Origin: Gemmatimonadota bacterium
GTDB taxonomy: Bacteria > Gemmatimonadota > Gemmatimonadetes > Longimicrobiales > Gaopeijiaceae
Reading direction: 5' to 3'
Assembly (NCBI GenBank): GCA_022563405.1
Contig: JADFNK010000011.1
Location: 1 to 42,469, forward strand
DNA length: 42,469 bases
The translations under genes and the position numbers were made by a program. How positions within the stretch are numbered: the first letter of the stretch is position 1; each line of letters opens with the position of its first letter. Of this stretch, positions 8,492-17,168 are shown one piece after another. The notes under the pieces were generated by a model, which was not told where the DNA came from, did no database searches, and was given only the letters and a program-made list of their open reading frames with translations.

Positions 8492-9627
8492 CAAGTTACT
8501 CCTTCATTCCAACCGACGATCGTCCCCGAGTTCAACCGATCCGGACGCCCGATTTCCAGCTGAACGAGGTTGAGCCCTGGCAGCACCTCCTCCGGTGCCG
8601 CAATGTCGCCCTCCAACACGCGTTGTATCCTACCGAGCGGGCCGGCTTCGACTGCCCTGGCCTGTTCCTTGGCGTGGTAGCTGGAACGCACCAGGGGACC
8701 GGACTCTACGTGCCCGAATCCGAAGTGTTCCTCACCCACGCGTTTCCACTCGGCGAACTCGGCTGGAGTGACCCAGCGCGCGACCGGAATATGCTGCATC
8801 GACGGCCTCAGATATTGGCCCAAAGTGAGGATGTCGACGGAAGCGTCGCGTAGGTCGCTCATCGCTTGCCGGATCTCGCCGGCTTTCTCTCCCATCCCCA
8901 GGATGATGCCCGTCTTCGTCAGAAGAGAGGCGTCGATCCTCTTGGCGGCTCCAAGGAAGGAAATGGACCGCCAATAACGGCCACCCGGGCGCACATCCGG
9001 GTGAAGCCTTTCCACGGTCTCCAGATTGTGACCCAGGATCGCCGGTTTGGCTTCCATGACGACCCGGAGCGCGCCTTCGTCCCCCTTGAAGTCCGGAATG
9101 AGAACTTCGACCGAACAACCGGGGACGGCATCGTGGATACGCCTGATCGTCTCCGCATAGATGCCGGCGCCGCCGTCGGAGAGCTCATCTCGATTGACGC
9201 TCGTGATCACCACGTGCTCGAGCCCCATGGCACGCACCGTATCGGCGACGCGGATGGGCTCCTCGAGGTCGAGCTCCGTCGGGAGCCCGTGCGCCACCGC
9301 ACAGTACTTACAGGCGCGGGTACAGACGTCTCCGAGAATCATGAACGTGGCGGTGCCGGCCTCCCAACACTCTCCGATATTGGGACATCCAGCCTCCTCA
9401 CACACGGTGTGCAGCCCCTGGCTTCTCATGAGGCCCTTGAGGCGAAGATACTCCGGCCCTCCGGGCGACCGGACCTTCAACCATTCCGGTTTTCGCGCAC
9501 GCATCGGCACCGTGTCCAACCCCTCGTGGGCTCGAATGCTGGAGCTCCCCTTGGGCTTGACGAGACCGGTGTCTTTACCGCCGGGGGCATAACCTCCGGA
9601 CGGTTCCATGAGTGTCTTCTGCTGCAC
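8491..9627 (-). CDS. lipA: Lipoyl synthase
   Basis: LipA is a radical-SAM enzyme that inserts two sulfurs into octanoyl groups on E2 and other lipoyl domains. Both iron-sulfur motifs are visible: C76, C81, C87 (CEEAGCPNIGEC) for the auxiliary cluster and C102, C106, C109 (CTRACKYC) for the SAM cluster. The conserved SSYHA end motif is present but is followed by 59 more residues, longer than usual. The N-terminus is also extended. The start shown is GTG 9627; ATG 9609 is an alternative. It heads the pyruvate dehydrogenase operon, so the cofactor maker and its main client are co-expressed. No lipB was seen in the window. The gap upstream (9628-9771) holds its promoter, not recognised. Confidence 0.93.
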   Translation of the reverse strand: MQQKTLMEPSGGYAPGGKDTGLVKPKGSSSIRAHEGLDTVPMRARKPEWLKVRSPGGPEYLRLKGLMRSQGLHTVCEEAGCPNIGECWEAGTATFMILGDVCTRACKYCAVAHGLPTELDLEEPIRVADTVRAMGLEHVVITSVNRDELSDGGAGIYAETIRRIHDAVPGCSVEVLIPDFKGDEGALRVVMEAKPAILGHNLETVERLHPDVRPGGRYWRSISFLGAAKRIDASLLTKTGIILGMGEKAGEIRQAMSDLRDASVDILTLGQYLRPSMQHIPVARWVTPAEFAEWKRVGEEHFGFGHVESGPLVRSSYHAKEQARAVEAGPLGRIQRVLEGDIAAPEEVLPGLNLVQLEIGRPDRLNSGTIVGWNEGVT

Positions 9628-9771
9628 GTGCTACCTGGCTTTGGGATAATCGGAGGAGGGGCCCCCGGGGGCTTTCCTGGCGGTACCTTAAAGAAAGCGC
9701 CGATCGCGGGCCGGTTCAACCCCATTGTTCATGCCGACGCGAGTCTACCGCCTCGCCTTGCGCAGGCGCGT

Positions 9772-10530
9772 CTACGACCTCCGCTTGGGCTGACTGGACA
9801 CGACGTGAGCGACCACCTCTTGCGGTGAGTCGGTGAGGTATATCAAGTCCAAATCCTTCTCAGAAATCTTGCCCTCTCGAAGCATGGTGCCTCGGATCCA
9901 ATCCATCATGCCCGCCCAATACTTCGTGTCGAACAGAACCACCGGAAAGTTCCTGACTTTTCTGGTCTGAATCAGCGTCAGCGCCTCGAACAGCTCGTCG
10001 AGCGTGCCGAACCCGCCGGGAAAGATGACGAAGGCCTGGGCATACTTCACGAACATCGTCTTCCGCACGAAGAAGTACCGGAAGTCGATACCGATATCGA
10101 TGAACTCGTTCAATCCCTGCTCAAAGGGCAGCTCGATGTTGCACCCCACCGACGGCGTCCCCACCTCCTGGGCGCCACGATTCGCTGCCTCCATGATCCC
10201 GGGGCCGCCCCCGGTGATGATGCCGTATCCGGCCTCGGCCAGGAGGCGTACCGTCTCGACGCAGCGGTCGTACCCGGGGTCGGCCCTGCTCAGGCGCGCC
10301 GAGCCGAAGACCGAGACGCACGGGCCGAGGGTGCTGAGCTCATCGAATCCCTCGACGAACTCGCCCATGATACGAAAGACCCGCCAGGACTCTTTGCCCC
10401 CCCGGAAGAGCCCTCTCTGCTGCAACTCGTCGACGGTGGATTGAAGAAACCGCTCGTCCTCCGTCTCCTTCGAGGCCAGGGGCGGCGGGATGCCCTGCCG
10501 GGGTTCTTTCCCTTCGTTGTCTTCGCTCAA
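9772..10530 (-). CDS. LOG-family (TIGR00730) Rossmann-fold protein
   Basis: The 252-aa protein has the two LOG/lysine-decarboxylase-like signatures: GGGPGIMEAANRGA in the middle and PGGFGTLDE about 70 residues later. Characterised relatives hydrolyse cytokinin riboside 5'-monophosphates or other nucleoside monophosphates at the N-glycosidic bond, releasing the base. The N-terminal about 60 residues (ERFLQSTVDELQQRGLFRGG) form an added helical region seen in the longer bacterial subgroup. The start appears to be TTG at 10530 with no clear Shine-Dalgarno, so it is uncertain. The physiological substrate cannot be deduced. Confidence 0.85.
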   Translation of the reverse strand: MSEDNEGKEPRQGIPPPLASKETEDERFLQSTVDELQQRGLFRGGKESWRVFRIMGEFVEGFDELSTLGPCVSVFGSARLSRADPGYDRCVETVRLLAEAGYGIITGGGPGIMEAANRGAQEVGTPSVGCNIELPFEQGLNEFIDIGIDFRYFFVRKTMFVKYAQAFVIFPGGFGTLDELFEALTLIQTRKVRNFPVVLFDTKYWAGMMDWIRGTMLREGKISEKDLDLIYLTDSPQEVVAHVVSSQPKRRS

Positions 10531-10603
10531 AATTCAGATGCCTTGTTGTCGTGACGGTGGAGCAACCACCGCCCGGGAGGGGAGCCTCACCGGATCAACC
10601 CGC

Positions 10604-11389
10604 TCAGTTGTTCCGACCCAGCGCCTCGGCCTTGGCACGCATTTCCGAAAACATCGACTCGTGGCCGATGTACTCGGGGAGCTGCTTGGCCACCTCGGTC
10701 TCGTAGGCATCCAACCAACGGGTATAGTACCCGCGAGCACTGGCGCTGTCGCCCAACGCCACGGATGCGTCCCCGGCCAGGGCCAACGCCAGGAGGTAGT
10801 TCGGTTGCTCCGAGAGAATGTCCTCCGCGTCCTCCAGAGCCTCGGCGTTGAATTGGCCGGTCAAGCGAAGTAGCCCCAGGTGGAACTTTCCGTCGGCGTC
10901 CAGAGTTTCGACCAGTCCATAGGCAGCGATGGCCATCGGCAGGAAGGTGACCACCTCCGTTGAGTTATCCGCGGACGCCGCCCTCATCACACGCTCGAAG
11001 AGGGGATCAGCCGCCTCACGCGCCGTCATCGAAGACAGGTCGGGGGGGGTACCTGCCGGACGTGCCGCCGGTGCGGCGCCTGGTCCGGTGCCGACCGCCG
11101 ACGGGGCATCAGCCCGTCCGGGGCCGTACACTGGATATGCGATCACCAAGACCAGCCCCAGCAATAGAGCACCGGCCATCCACCACGCCAGCTGGTTTCC
11201 CGAAGCGTTCGCAGGCAAATCGGTAACGGTCGGCGAGGCGCCCATCGCAGCTCCACATTGGTTACAAAATCGGGCTCCACCAGGTGGCTTGTGTCCGCAC
11301 CTCGGGCACTCCGGCTTCCCCAACGCCGCACCACAGTTCGCGCAGAACCGTCCGCCCTCAGCGGCTGAGCCGCAGCTTGGGCACTTCAT
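10604..11389 (-). CDS. Double zinc-ribbon membrane protein with helical repeat domain
   Basis: The 261-aa protein begins with two zinc ribbons: CPSC...CANC (residues 3-20) and CPRC...CNQC (residues 28-45). A Ser/Thr linker follows, then a single membrane helix around residues 68-88 (LAWWMAGALLLGLVLVIAYPVYG). After a Pro/Ala-rich spacer, a C-terminal helical region of about 120 residues (ADPLFERVMRAASADN, FLPMAIAAYGLVETL, LALALAGDASVALGD) resembles tetratricopeptide-type repeats. The function is unknown; the layout suggests cytoplasmic zinc ribbons and an extracytoplasmic helical domain. Its ATG overlaps the stop of the M14 peptidase gene (ATGA), indicating coupling. Confidence 0.7.
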   Translation of the reverse strand: MKCPSCGSAAEGGRFCANCGAALGKPECPRCGHKPPGGARFCNQCGAAMGASPTVTDLPANASGNQLAWWMAGALLLGLVLVIAYPVYGPGRADAPSAVGTGPGAAPAARPAGTPPDLSSMTAREAADPLFERVMRAASADNSTEVVTFLPMAIAAYGLVETLDADGKFHLGLLRLTGQFNAEALEDAEDILSEQPNYLLALALAGDASVALGDSASARGYYTRWLDAYETEVAKQLPEYIGHESMFSEMRAKAEALGRNN

Positions 11390-13755
11390 CCGTCGTCCTC
11401 CCTATCAAGGCGGAGCTGCCCGGACAGACCGGGGGTCAGGGCGTTGAACAACATCGGCCACGTGGCCACGGTCTGGGCTCGATAATTGGGCTGGAAACCG
11501 AACAACACCACCGAGCCCTCACCGACGGACGCCTCAACGACCGCGGGTTTCCCGGCCACGTGCTCCGGGCCGAGCAGCCAGCCGGACCGCAGAGGATTTC
11601 CGTCACCGAAGCGGGCGGTGACGCGAACCGAAGGACCGGAGACATCGAACGGCCTGCTGGCTCTCGAGAACCAGGCTCCCAACGACTCGGGGAGTCCCCC
11701 GTTGAGGGCGTAGGCGGGCTCAGGACGCACCTCGAGGATCGAGCCGGGTATGTAGAAATCCGACGCGGTGAGCCGCTCTACCGCACTCGAGACACCGAGA
11801 TCGAAGAGGTCCGCCACGTAGTCGGTCGCGGCCTCGATCGCCACGATGCGCCCCCCCTCGCGTACGAAGCGGTCCAGAGCCCGCTCACCTTCGGTACCCA
11901 AGCCCCCCACGTAGGCCTCCGGGACCGTTCCCCTCCGAAATCCCGAGCTTATGGAGCTAGGGGCCTGCCCCTGGAAGAGAATCACGTCGTAATCCCGGCG
12001 CAGGTCCCCAGCCCGAACACGTGCGTCCTTGAGCGTGTCGTAGGCGAGCTCGAACTGGTCGAAGACCCAGCGAGTCCAGCCCGCTTCCATCGGCTCTCGC
12101 CAGGACTTGTAGAGAGCGATCCGTGGGGCGGCCTCACCCCGGAGAGCTTCGGGCAGCTCAAAGACGAATTCCGGCGTTTCGATGGGCCTGGGCTCGATCA
12201 CGGCAGCCACGCCCGGATCCAGCTCCTCCACAGAGATAGCCGTAACGTTCATGAGCAATGGCAACGTGTGCGCCGTCACATCGTACGGCCGGCGTGGTGG
12301 ACCGCCGGGGTACTCGCGCAGATCCGGATAGTATTGCACCTCGAGAAGCGTCTGGGCGAAGGACGCGTAGGGTTGGTTCATGGGAACCACATACGTGCCG
12401 GCCGGAAACGGCGCGCCATCGGCCTCGAACCCCTCCGAGGCGCGGTACACCTCTACGTCTCCCATTCGCAAAATCCGCAGCACGTAGGCCAGCCCCGTCT
12501 CGTTGTCCTGGTCGGCGGGAATGATCCACGCGGTGGGCCACGTGTCCCACCCGTTTACGGCACGCTCGTTGATCCGGTAGAAGTTCTCCAGCCAGTAGGT
12601 GCGGTTCTTGGCGGCGTTGCTGAGCAACGCCATCGCCCCCGCTTCCATGTAATCCACGATGTCGGGTAACCCCCACATGCCGCCCGTCCACGGATTCGGG
12701 TAATTCGCGGAGGCGGTCGCGGCGTCATACCCTCGTCCACCTCCGATACTCGAAGGGGAGACATTCACCGAGGTTGCGAGGTTCGCCGAGGCCGTCTCGG
12801 ACAGAATGCGGGCGGCGCCGTGATAGTGCTGGTAGGCACGTGCCGGAGTGAAACCGTCATATATCGCGCTGGTTACCACGCCGGACTTGCCCTCGGCCGC
12901 GAGTTGGGCGGCCATTGCCGTACCGAGCATGTTCACGGCAGAGATGATCGCCGGATCGACATTGTGCTCGATGGGATCCATATACGGTGGAAAGAAGATA
13001 CGAGCGCCTGAGCCCCCCATCTGATGGATGTCGTGTACGATCTGTGGGTGCCAAGCGTTGTGCGCTCCCAGCACAGTGTGCTGTGTCTCCTTCTGAGTGA
13101 AGGCGTACCAGTCCCGGTTGTTGTCGTGTCCGACGTAGTAGTGATAGAGCCACGGCAGGGGCGAAGCCTCGTACTCCGTGCCAAGCCACTCGTTGTACCA
13201 GTCGGCCACCCACTCCGTCCCGTCCGGATTCAGGGAGGGAATGTCCAGCAGAATTACGTTGTCCAGAATTTCGCGGACTCGCTCCTCGTTCGAGGATGCC
13301 AACCGGTACAGCAACCGCGCCGCGGTCTGCGCCCCACCTACCTCGGTCGAGTGAATACCGTGTGTGATGAGCACGACCGTGCGCCCCGCCTCGATGAGCC
13401 CTCGAAGCTCCTCCTCGCCCGACACCCGCCGAGGATCCGCGAGCCGCATCTGGATATCGTGAAGCTCGGATAGACGTTCTTGGTTTTCCTCGCTCGTGAC
13501 GGTCACCATCACAAAGGGCCGGCCCATCGTGGTGAGGCCGAGCGTATCGACCTTCACTCGCCCGCTCGTCTGTGCGAGCACCTCGTAGTAAGCAGTGAGT
13601 TCCGTCCAGTTGGCCAGGTTCTGCTCTGAACCCATCTCGTAGCCAAAGTGGGATTCGGGTGTCGGAACGTCCTGGGCCGAGAGGAGGTCGACGGCCGCGA
13701 AGAGGCCGACGGCCGCAAATGTGAGGCCCGGACCCGTCAGGGCCCTATGCAGCAT
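11386..13755 (-). CDS. Secreted M14-family zinc carboxypeptidase
   Basis: The start is ATG 13755, with GGAGG 8 bases upstream, giving 789 aa. A signal peptide covers about residues 1-27 (GPGLTFAAVGLFAAVDLLSA), so the protein is exported. The M14 domain follows: the zinc-binding HxxE is H135-E138 (THGIHSTE), and later HDIHQMG and GHDNNRDW supply candidate ligand and substrate-binding residues. The C-terminal about 300 residues contain a region with an amidotransferase-like fold appearance (VILFQGQAP, EGGRIVAIEAA). Such large M14 proteins are frequent in Gemmatimonadota and Bacteroidota and probably digest peptides outside the cytoplasm. It is translationally coupled to the zinc-ribbon gene downstream. 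Confidence 0.88.
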   Translation of the reverse strand: MLHRALTGPGLTFAAVGLFAAVDLLSAQDVPTPESHFGYEMGSEQNLANWTELTAYYEVLAQTSGRVKVDTLGLTTMGRPFVMVTVTSEENQERLSELHDIQMRLADPRRVSGEEELRGLIEAGRTVVLITHGIHSTEVGGAQTAARLLYRLASSNEERVREILDNVILLDIPSLNPDGTEWVADWYNEWLGTEYEASPLPWLYHYYVGHDNNRDWYAFTQKETQHTVLGAHNAWHPQIVHDIHQMGGSGARIFFPPYMDPIEHNVDPAIISAVNMLGTAMAAQLAAEGKSGVVTSAIYDGFTPARAYQHYHGAARILSETASANLATSVNVSPSSIGGGRGYDAATASANYPNPWTGGMWGLPDIVDYMEAGAMALLSNAAKNRTYWLENFYRINERAVNGWDTWPTAWIIPADQDNETGLAYVLRILRMGDVEVYRASEGFEADGAPFPAGTYVVPMNQPYASFAQTLLEVQYYPDLREYPGGPPRRPYDVTAHTLPLLMNVTAISVEELDPGVAAVIEPRPIETPEFVFELPEALRGEAAPRIALYKSWREPMEAGWTRWVFDQFELAYDTLKDARVRAGDLRRDYDVILFQGQAPSSISSGFRRGTVPEAYVGGLGTEGERALDRFVREGGRIVAIEAATDYVADLFDLGVSSAVERLTASDFYIPGSILEVRPEPAYALNGGLPESLGAWFSRASRPFDVSGPSVRVTARFGDGNPLRSGWLLGPEHVAGKPAVVEASVGEGSVVLFGFQPNYRAQTVATWPMLFNALTPGLSGQLRLDREDDG

Positions 13756-13887
13756 ACGGTTACCTCCAACAAGTTTTGCACGAAGAGCACGAAGATCGTA
13801 CCCATGAGCAGTACCCAGGACAACCTCAGGCGTTGCTATTGCCTCCACCGTCGCGCGCACGGCGGAGCCTACGCCCTCATCACGCTT

Positions 13888-14640
13888 CTACAGGCCAGTG
13901 GGCATATCGATGAATTCCTGCGCAAGGTTGAATCGCTCTTCCAAATGAATTCCCAGTGCCTTCACGCCCCACGTCTCTGTAGCGTAGTGGCCCGCGTACA
14001 AAGCGTTTACCCCATACTCCATGGCGTCGTGGTACGTGTGATGCGGTCCCTCACCCGTAATCAACGCATCCAAACCGTACCGGGACGCCTCTGGGATCAG
14101 GTTCGCGGCGGCGCCGGTGACCAGCCCCACCCGATAGACATGCTCCGGTCCGCCCGGGATGAGCCGCACCGGACCACCCACCACCGCTCCAACGTGGTCA
14201 ACAAGTGCGTCTCTCTCGTAATCAACCTCGCACCACCACCCGATGTCGTGGTCCTGATGGCTTCCGAACCGCTTTTCCGGGCTCCACCCGAGCGCACGGC
14301 AGAGAACCGCACAGTTCCCCACCTCAGCGTGTGCATCCAGGGGCAGGTGCGCAGAATAGAGCGCGACCTTGCCTTCGATCAGGGCTCGGATCTTTCGAAA
14401 ACGGGGACCCACTATCTTGGCCTGTCCGTCCCAGAAGAGCCCGTGGTGTACGATCAGGATATCCACGCCTCGGGACGTGGCCTCTCGGATCACTGCCTCA
14501 CTACCGTCCACAGCCACCGCCAGGCGGTTTACCTCGGTGGGTCCCTCCACCTGAAGGCCGTTCTGGGCAGGAGAATAGTCGGGAAACCCCTCAATCGAGA
14601 GATACTCATCCAGATATTGGACCAGCGACTCGGTGTTCAC
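13888..14640 (-). CDS. NIF3/DUF34-family dinuclear metal-centre protein
   Basis: NIF3-like proteins form toroidal hexamers with a two-metal site. Members have been linked to GTP cyclohydrolase I type 2 annotations and metal insertion, but the role is unsettled. The start is taken as GTG 14640 (MNTESLVQYLDEYL), the usual family N-terminus, giving 250 aa. A longer frame reaches 14706 with atypical residues. Metal-binding motifs visible are IVHHGLFW in the N-terminal half and GEGPHHTYHDA in the C-terminal half. QNGLQVEGP near residue 25 is also characteristic. It lies 132 bases upstream of the M14 peptidase gene on the same strand. Confidence 0.85.
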   Translation of the reverse strand: MNTESLVQYLDEYLSIEGFPDYSPAQNGLQVEGPTEVNRLAVAVDGSEAVIREATSRGVDILIVHHGLFWDGQAKIVGPRFRKIRALIEGKVALYSAHLPLDAHAEVGNCAVLCRALGWSPEKRFGSHQDHDIGWWCEVDYERDALVDHVGAVVGGPVRLIPGGPEHVYRVGLVTGAAANLIPEASRYGLDALITGEGPHHTYHDAMEYGVNALYAGHYATETWGVKALGIHLEERFNLAQEFIDMPTGL

Positions 14641-14836
14641 TCTGTCGTCGGGCGGGAGTGTGGAAAAGTGCCCAAAAGACGACGGAAAACCAGTGTCTCG
14701 CCCCATTCATACAGCATGCAACTCGCTGTCATATCATGAGTTGAGCCGATTGTCCACGAATGTGGATAACTGGAAGGCCGGTACGCCCCGATCCCGGGGC
14801 GCCCCTCGCCGATCCAACCACAGGAGGCCTCCCACT

Positions 14837-15451
14837 TTAATCTCCGGAACGTTGCTGCTGCCCCGTCTCGAGCTCCGACTCCGTCGGCCGTTTCTCTGCT
14901 GTATGCCGCTCGGCTTTCCCCTCCGGCTCCTGTCCTGGCTGCGCATCAGCTTTCCCCGGACCATCGTTCTGCTTCGTCTCCGTCTTGCCGTCTGCTTTCC
15001 CCTTGCTGGTGACCTCTTCAGGCTCTGTCTGGCGCTCGGTTTTTCCTCCGCCACCCACCTTCTCTGTGTTCGCGGTCTTGGAAGTAGCCTTCATTTCGGA
15101 CGCGCCGATGGCCACCAGTCCTTGAACCTTGGCGCCTTCCTCGACCTGCATCCGAGGAGCCACGATTTCACCCGACACCTCGCTGGTCGCTTGGAGCTCG
15201 AGGCGGGATTCGGCATGAATTCCGCCCGAAACCCGACCGGCGATCACCGCGTCTTGCGTGAAGACGCTCCCGTCCACCAATCCGCCGCGGCCGACCACCA
15301 CAGATTTGCCAGCCCGAACACTACCGCGGACCGTACCCTCGATGCGTAACGAACCGTCTGTGTCTGTGTCCCCTACCAGGGTCATGCCCACTCCAATGAT
15401 CGAAATCACGGCCTCAGGAGGGGTCGTGGTGGGAGTAGTTTTCTTCGCCAT
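14837..15451 (-). CDS. Bactofilin (polymer-forming cytoskeletal protein)
   Basis: The 204-aa protein has the bactofilin core (about residues 15-115): IIGVGMTLVGDTDTDGSLRI followed by repeating beta-strand segments such as GTVRGSVRAG, GSVFTQDAVIAGRVSGG and SGEIVAPRMQVEEGAKVQG. The core is expected to fold as a right-handed beta-helix that polymerises without nucleotide. The C-terminal about 85 residues are a highly charged, low-complexity tail (Lys/Glu/Gln/Gly-rich). It is 20 bases downstream of the LytM peptidase gene and probably in the parA-parB-peptidase operon. Bactofilins act as scaffolds for cell-wall enzymes and, in Myxococcus, for ParABS proteins. Confidence 0.9.
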   Translation of the reverse strand: MAKKTTPTTTPPEAVISIIGVGMTLVGDTDTDGSLRIEGTVRGSVRAGKSVVVGRGGLVDGSVFTQDAVIAGRVSGGIHAESRLELQATSEVSGEIVAPRMQVEEGAKVQGLVAIGASEMKATSKTANTEKVGGGGKTERQTEPEEVTSKGKADGKTETKQNDGPGKADAQPGQEPEGKAERHTAEKRPTESELETGQQQRSGD

Positions 15452-15471
15452 ATCGTCTGAATCCTTGCGAT

Positions 15472-16233
15472 TTATGGTTGCCGTACCAGCTCGAGTGGAT
15501 CGACTGTCTCTCCCTCGAGCAGAATCTCGAAGTGCAAGTGAGGCGCGGTCGATTCGCCGGTGGACCCGCTCAGCGCGATCACCTCACTCTTCCGTACTTC
15601 CTCGCCGAGCTGAACCGACGTGTGGGATGCATGGGCGTACAAAGTCACGTACCCATTTCCATGATCGATCCGCACATACTTTCCGAATATGGAATCGGCC
15701 TCCCCAACCTCCACGACTCGGCCCGCACCAGCGGCCCGAATGTATGATCCGGTGGGTATCGCGATGTCCAGGCCCGGGTGGGCTTGCTCACTATCCTCGA
15801 GCAGTCTTCGTGTTATGAATCCAGGCTCTGTGAGCGGCCAGCTATCGGGTTGGCCGTCGCGTCCCTCATCGCCACGCGGCGGGCGGCTGAGGGAACCCGG
15901 GGGCGGGAGCCACAATTCGGAGGGCGCCCCCGAAGCGTCGGCGTCGAAAAGACCTCGAATGTCCGCGTACCCGCGTTCGACGGCACTGAGCCGGCGAAGA
16001 AAGGCCGGAATCCGCTCTTGCTCCGCACGCATCAAGGCGACCTGCGTCTCGAGCTCGAGCATGTGGGAATGACGTGAGACCATGTACCCATAAGTCGCGA
16101 TCATGAACGCCACTACCGTACCGAGAACTACGCCGAGCCCGCGGAGCAGTCGCAGGCGCCGGTACGACATCTCGTACGTCCGGCTCTGTTTCGTGGCCGG
16201 CACGACAATGATCCTCAGGACCGGGTCCGTCAC
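15472..16233 (-). CDS. M23 (LytM-type) peptidoglycan endopeptidase, membrane-anchored
   Basis: The 253-aa protein has a cytoplasmic basic N-terminus, one membrane helix at about residues 33-52 (LRGLGVVLGTVVAFMIATYGYMV), a short coiled-coil-like segment (LELETQVALMRAEQERIPAFLRR) and a C-terminal M23 domain. Zinc ligands are visible as HPGLD (HxxxD) and HLHFE (HxH). Intact ligands suggest an active wall hydrolase. The start is GTG 16233, overlapping the parB stop by 4 bases (GTGA). M23-bactofilin gene pairs are a known cell-shape module. Its fusion to the parAB operon suggests coordination of segregation with wall remodelling. Confidence 0.9.
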   Translation of the reverse strand: MTDPVLRIIVVPATKQSRTYEMSYRRLRLLRGLGVVLGTVVAFMIATYGYMVSRHSHMLELETQVALMRAEQERIPAFLRRLSAVERGYADIRGLFDADASGAPSELWLPPPGSLSRPPRGDEGRDGQPDSWPLTEPGFITRRLLEDSEQAHPGLDIAIPTGSYIRAAGAGRVVEVGEADSIFGKYVRIDHGNGYVTLYAHASHTSVQLGEEVRKSEVIALSGSTGESTAPHLHFEILLEGETVDPLELVRQP

Positions 16234-17129
16234 GACAGTACCTCCGACACCTCTTGGCCCGTGATCAGGTGGAAGACCCGTTCGAAATCCTCATGGTTAC
16301 GGAACGGTACCTCGATCACACCCGAGCCGCCTCTGCGAAAGCGGACGTTGGCCTTGGTCGCCAGCACCTCGCGGAGATTCTCCTCCAGAACTCGAGCGAC
16401 AGGATCCAGGGGCCTGGACACGCGGTTCTTCATTCTCTTCGTTTTCTTTACCGAATTTACCCCTGCATGACTTTCCATCTCACGGACGGACCAGCCCTCC
16501 TTGATAGCCTTCCGGGCGAGCTCCACCATCTCCTTCTGATCGTCGAGGGCGAGCAACGCCCTCGCGTGTCCAGTGGTGAGAGATCCCGCCCCGAGGCACT
16601 CCCGGACCGATGCCGGCAACTGTAGAAGACGCACCATGTTCGCCACCGTGGAGCGACTCTTCCCGACGGAGCGCCCGATCCCAGCGTGGCTGAGGCCGTG
16701 TTTGTCCATGAGAACCTGGTACCCCTCCGCCTCTTCCAAGGGGTTCAGGGCCTCGCGCTGAAGGTTTTCTACCAGCGCAAGCACCAGGAGCGTGTCATCG
16801 GCAACCTCCCGCGTGATCGCCGGGACCGCCTTCCAACCGAGCTTCCGGACGGCACGCAAGCGGCGCTCCCCAGCCACCAACTCGTACTTCCCCGGGTCCT
16901 GAGGTGCCGGGCGGAGCAGGAGCGGCTGCAGTAGACCATTCTCCTCGATGGATTGGGCCAGTTCCGCCAGCTCATCCTCCGAGAAGGTCTTGCGAGGTTG
17001 CTGGGGATTCGGCCCGATCAATCCCACATCGATGAGCTGCGACTCGCCTCGCGGAGCATCGTCCATGTATTCGCCGAGCAAAGCGCTGAGCCCCTTGCCG
17101 AGACGAACCCTCTTCGGTGCCGGATTCAC
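16230..17129 (-). CDS. parB: Chromosome partitioning protein ParB
   Basis: ParB binds parS, spreads as a CTP-dependent clamp and is moved by ParA. The 299-aa protein starts at GTG 17129. It has the ParA-contacting N-terminal peptide (LGKGLSALLGE, residues 10-20), the CTPase/ParB-N domain with GERRLRA at residues 87-93, the helix-turn-helix region (LSHAGIGRSVGKSRSTVANMVRLL) and a C-terminal dimerisation domain. Two perfect parS sites lie at 18,499 and 18,561, just upstream of parA. It is 39 bases downstream of parA. Confidence 0.95.
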   Translation of the reverse strand: MNPAPKRVRLGKGLSALLGEYMDDAPRGESQLIDVGLIGPNPQQPRKTFSEDELAELAQSIEENGLLQPLLLRPAPQDPGKYELVAGERRLRAVRKLGWKAVPAITREVADDTLLVLALVENLQREALNPLEEAEGYQVLMDKHGLSHAGIGRSVGKSRSTVANMVRLLQLPASVRECLGAGSLTTGHARALLALDDQKEMVELARKAIKEGWSVREMESHAGVNSVKKTKRMKNRVSRPLDPVARVLEENLREVLATKANVRFRRGGSGVIEVPFRNHEDFERVFHLITGQEVSEVLS

Positions 17130-17168
17130 TCGCCTACATTCTCCAAGTGAAGGGACGAAGCGCCATCG

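Noticed and set aside
11284-12669. Plus-strand open frame (461 aa) opposite the M14 peptidase
   Set aside because: It has no recognisable domain and is antisense to a gene with a signal peptide, HxxE motif and Shine-Dalgarno.
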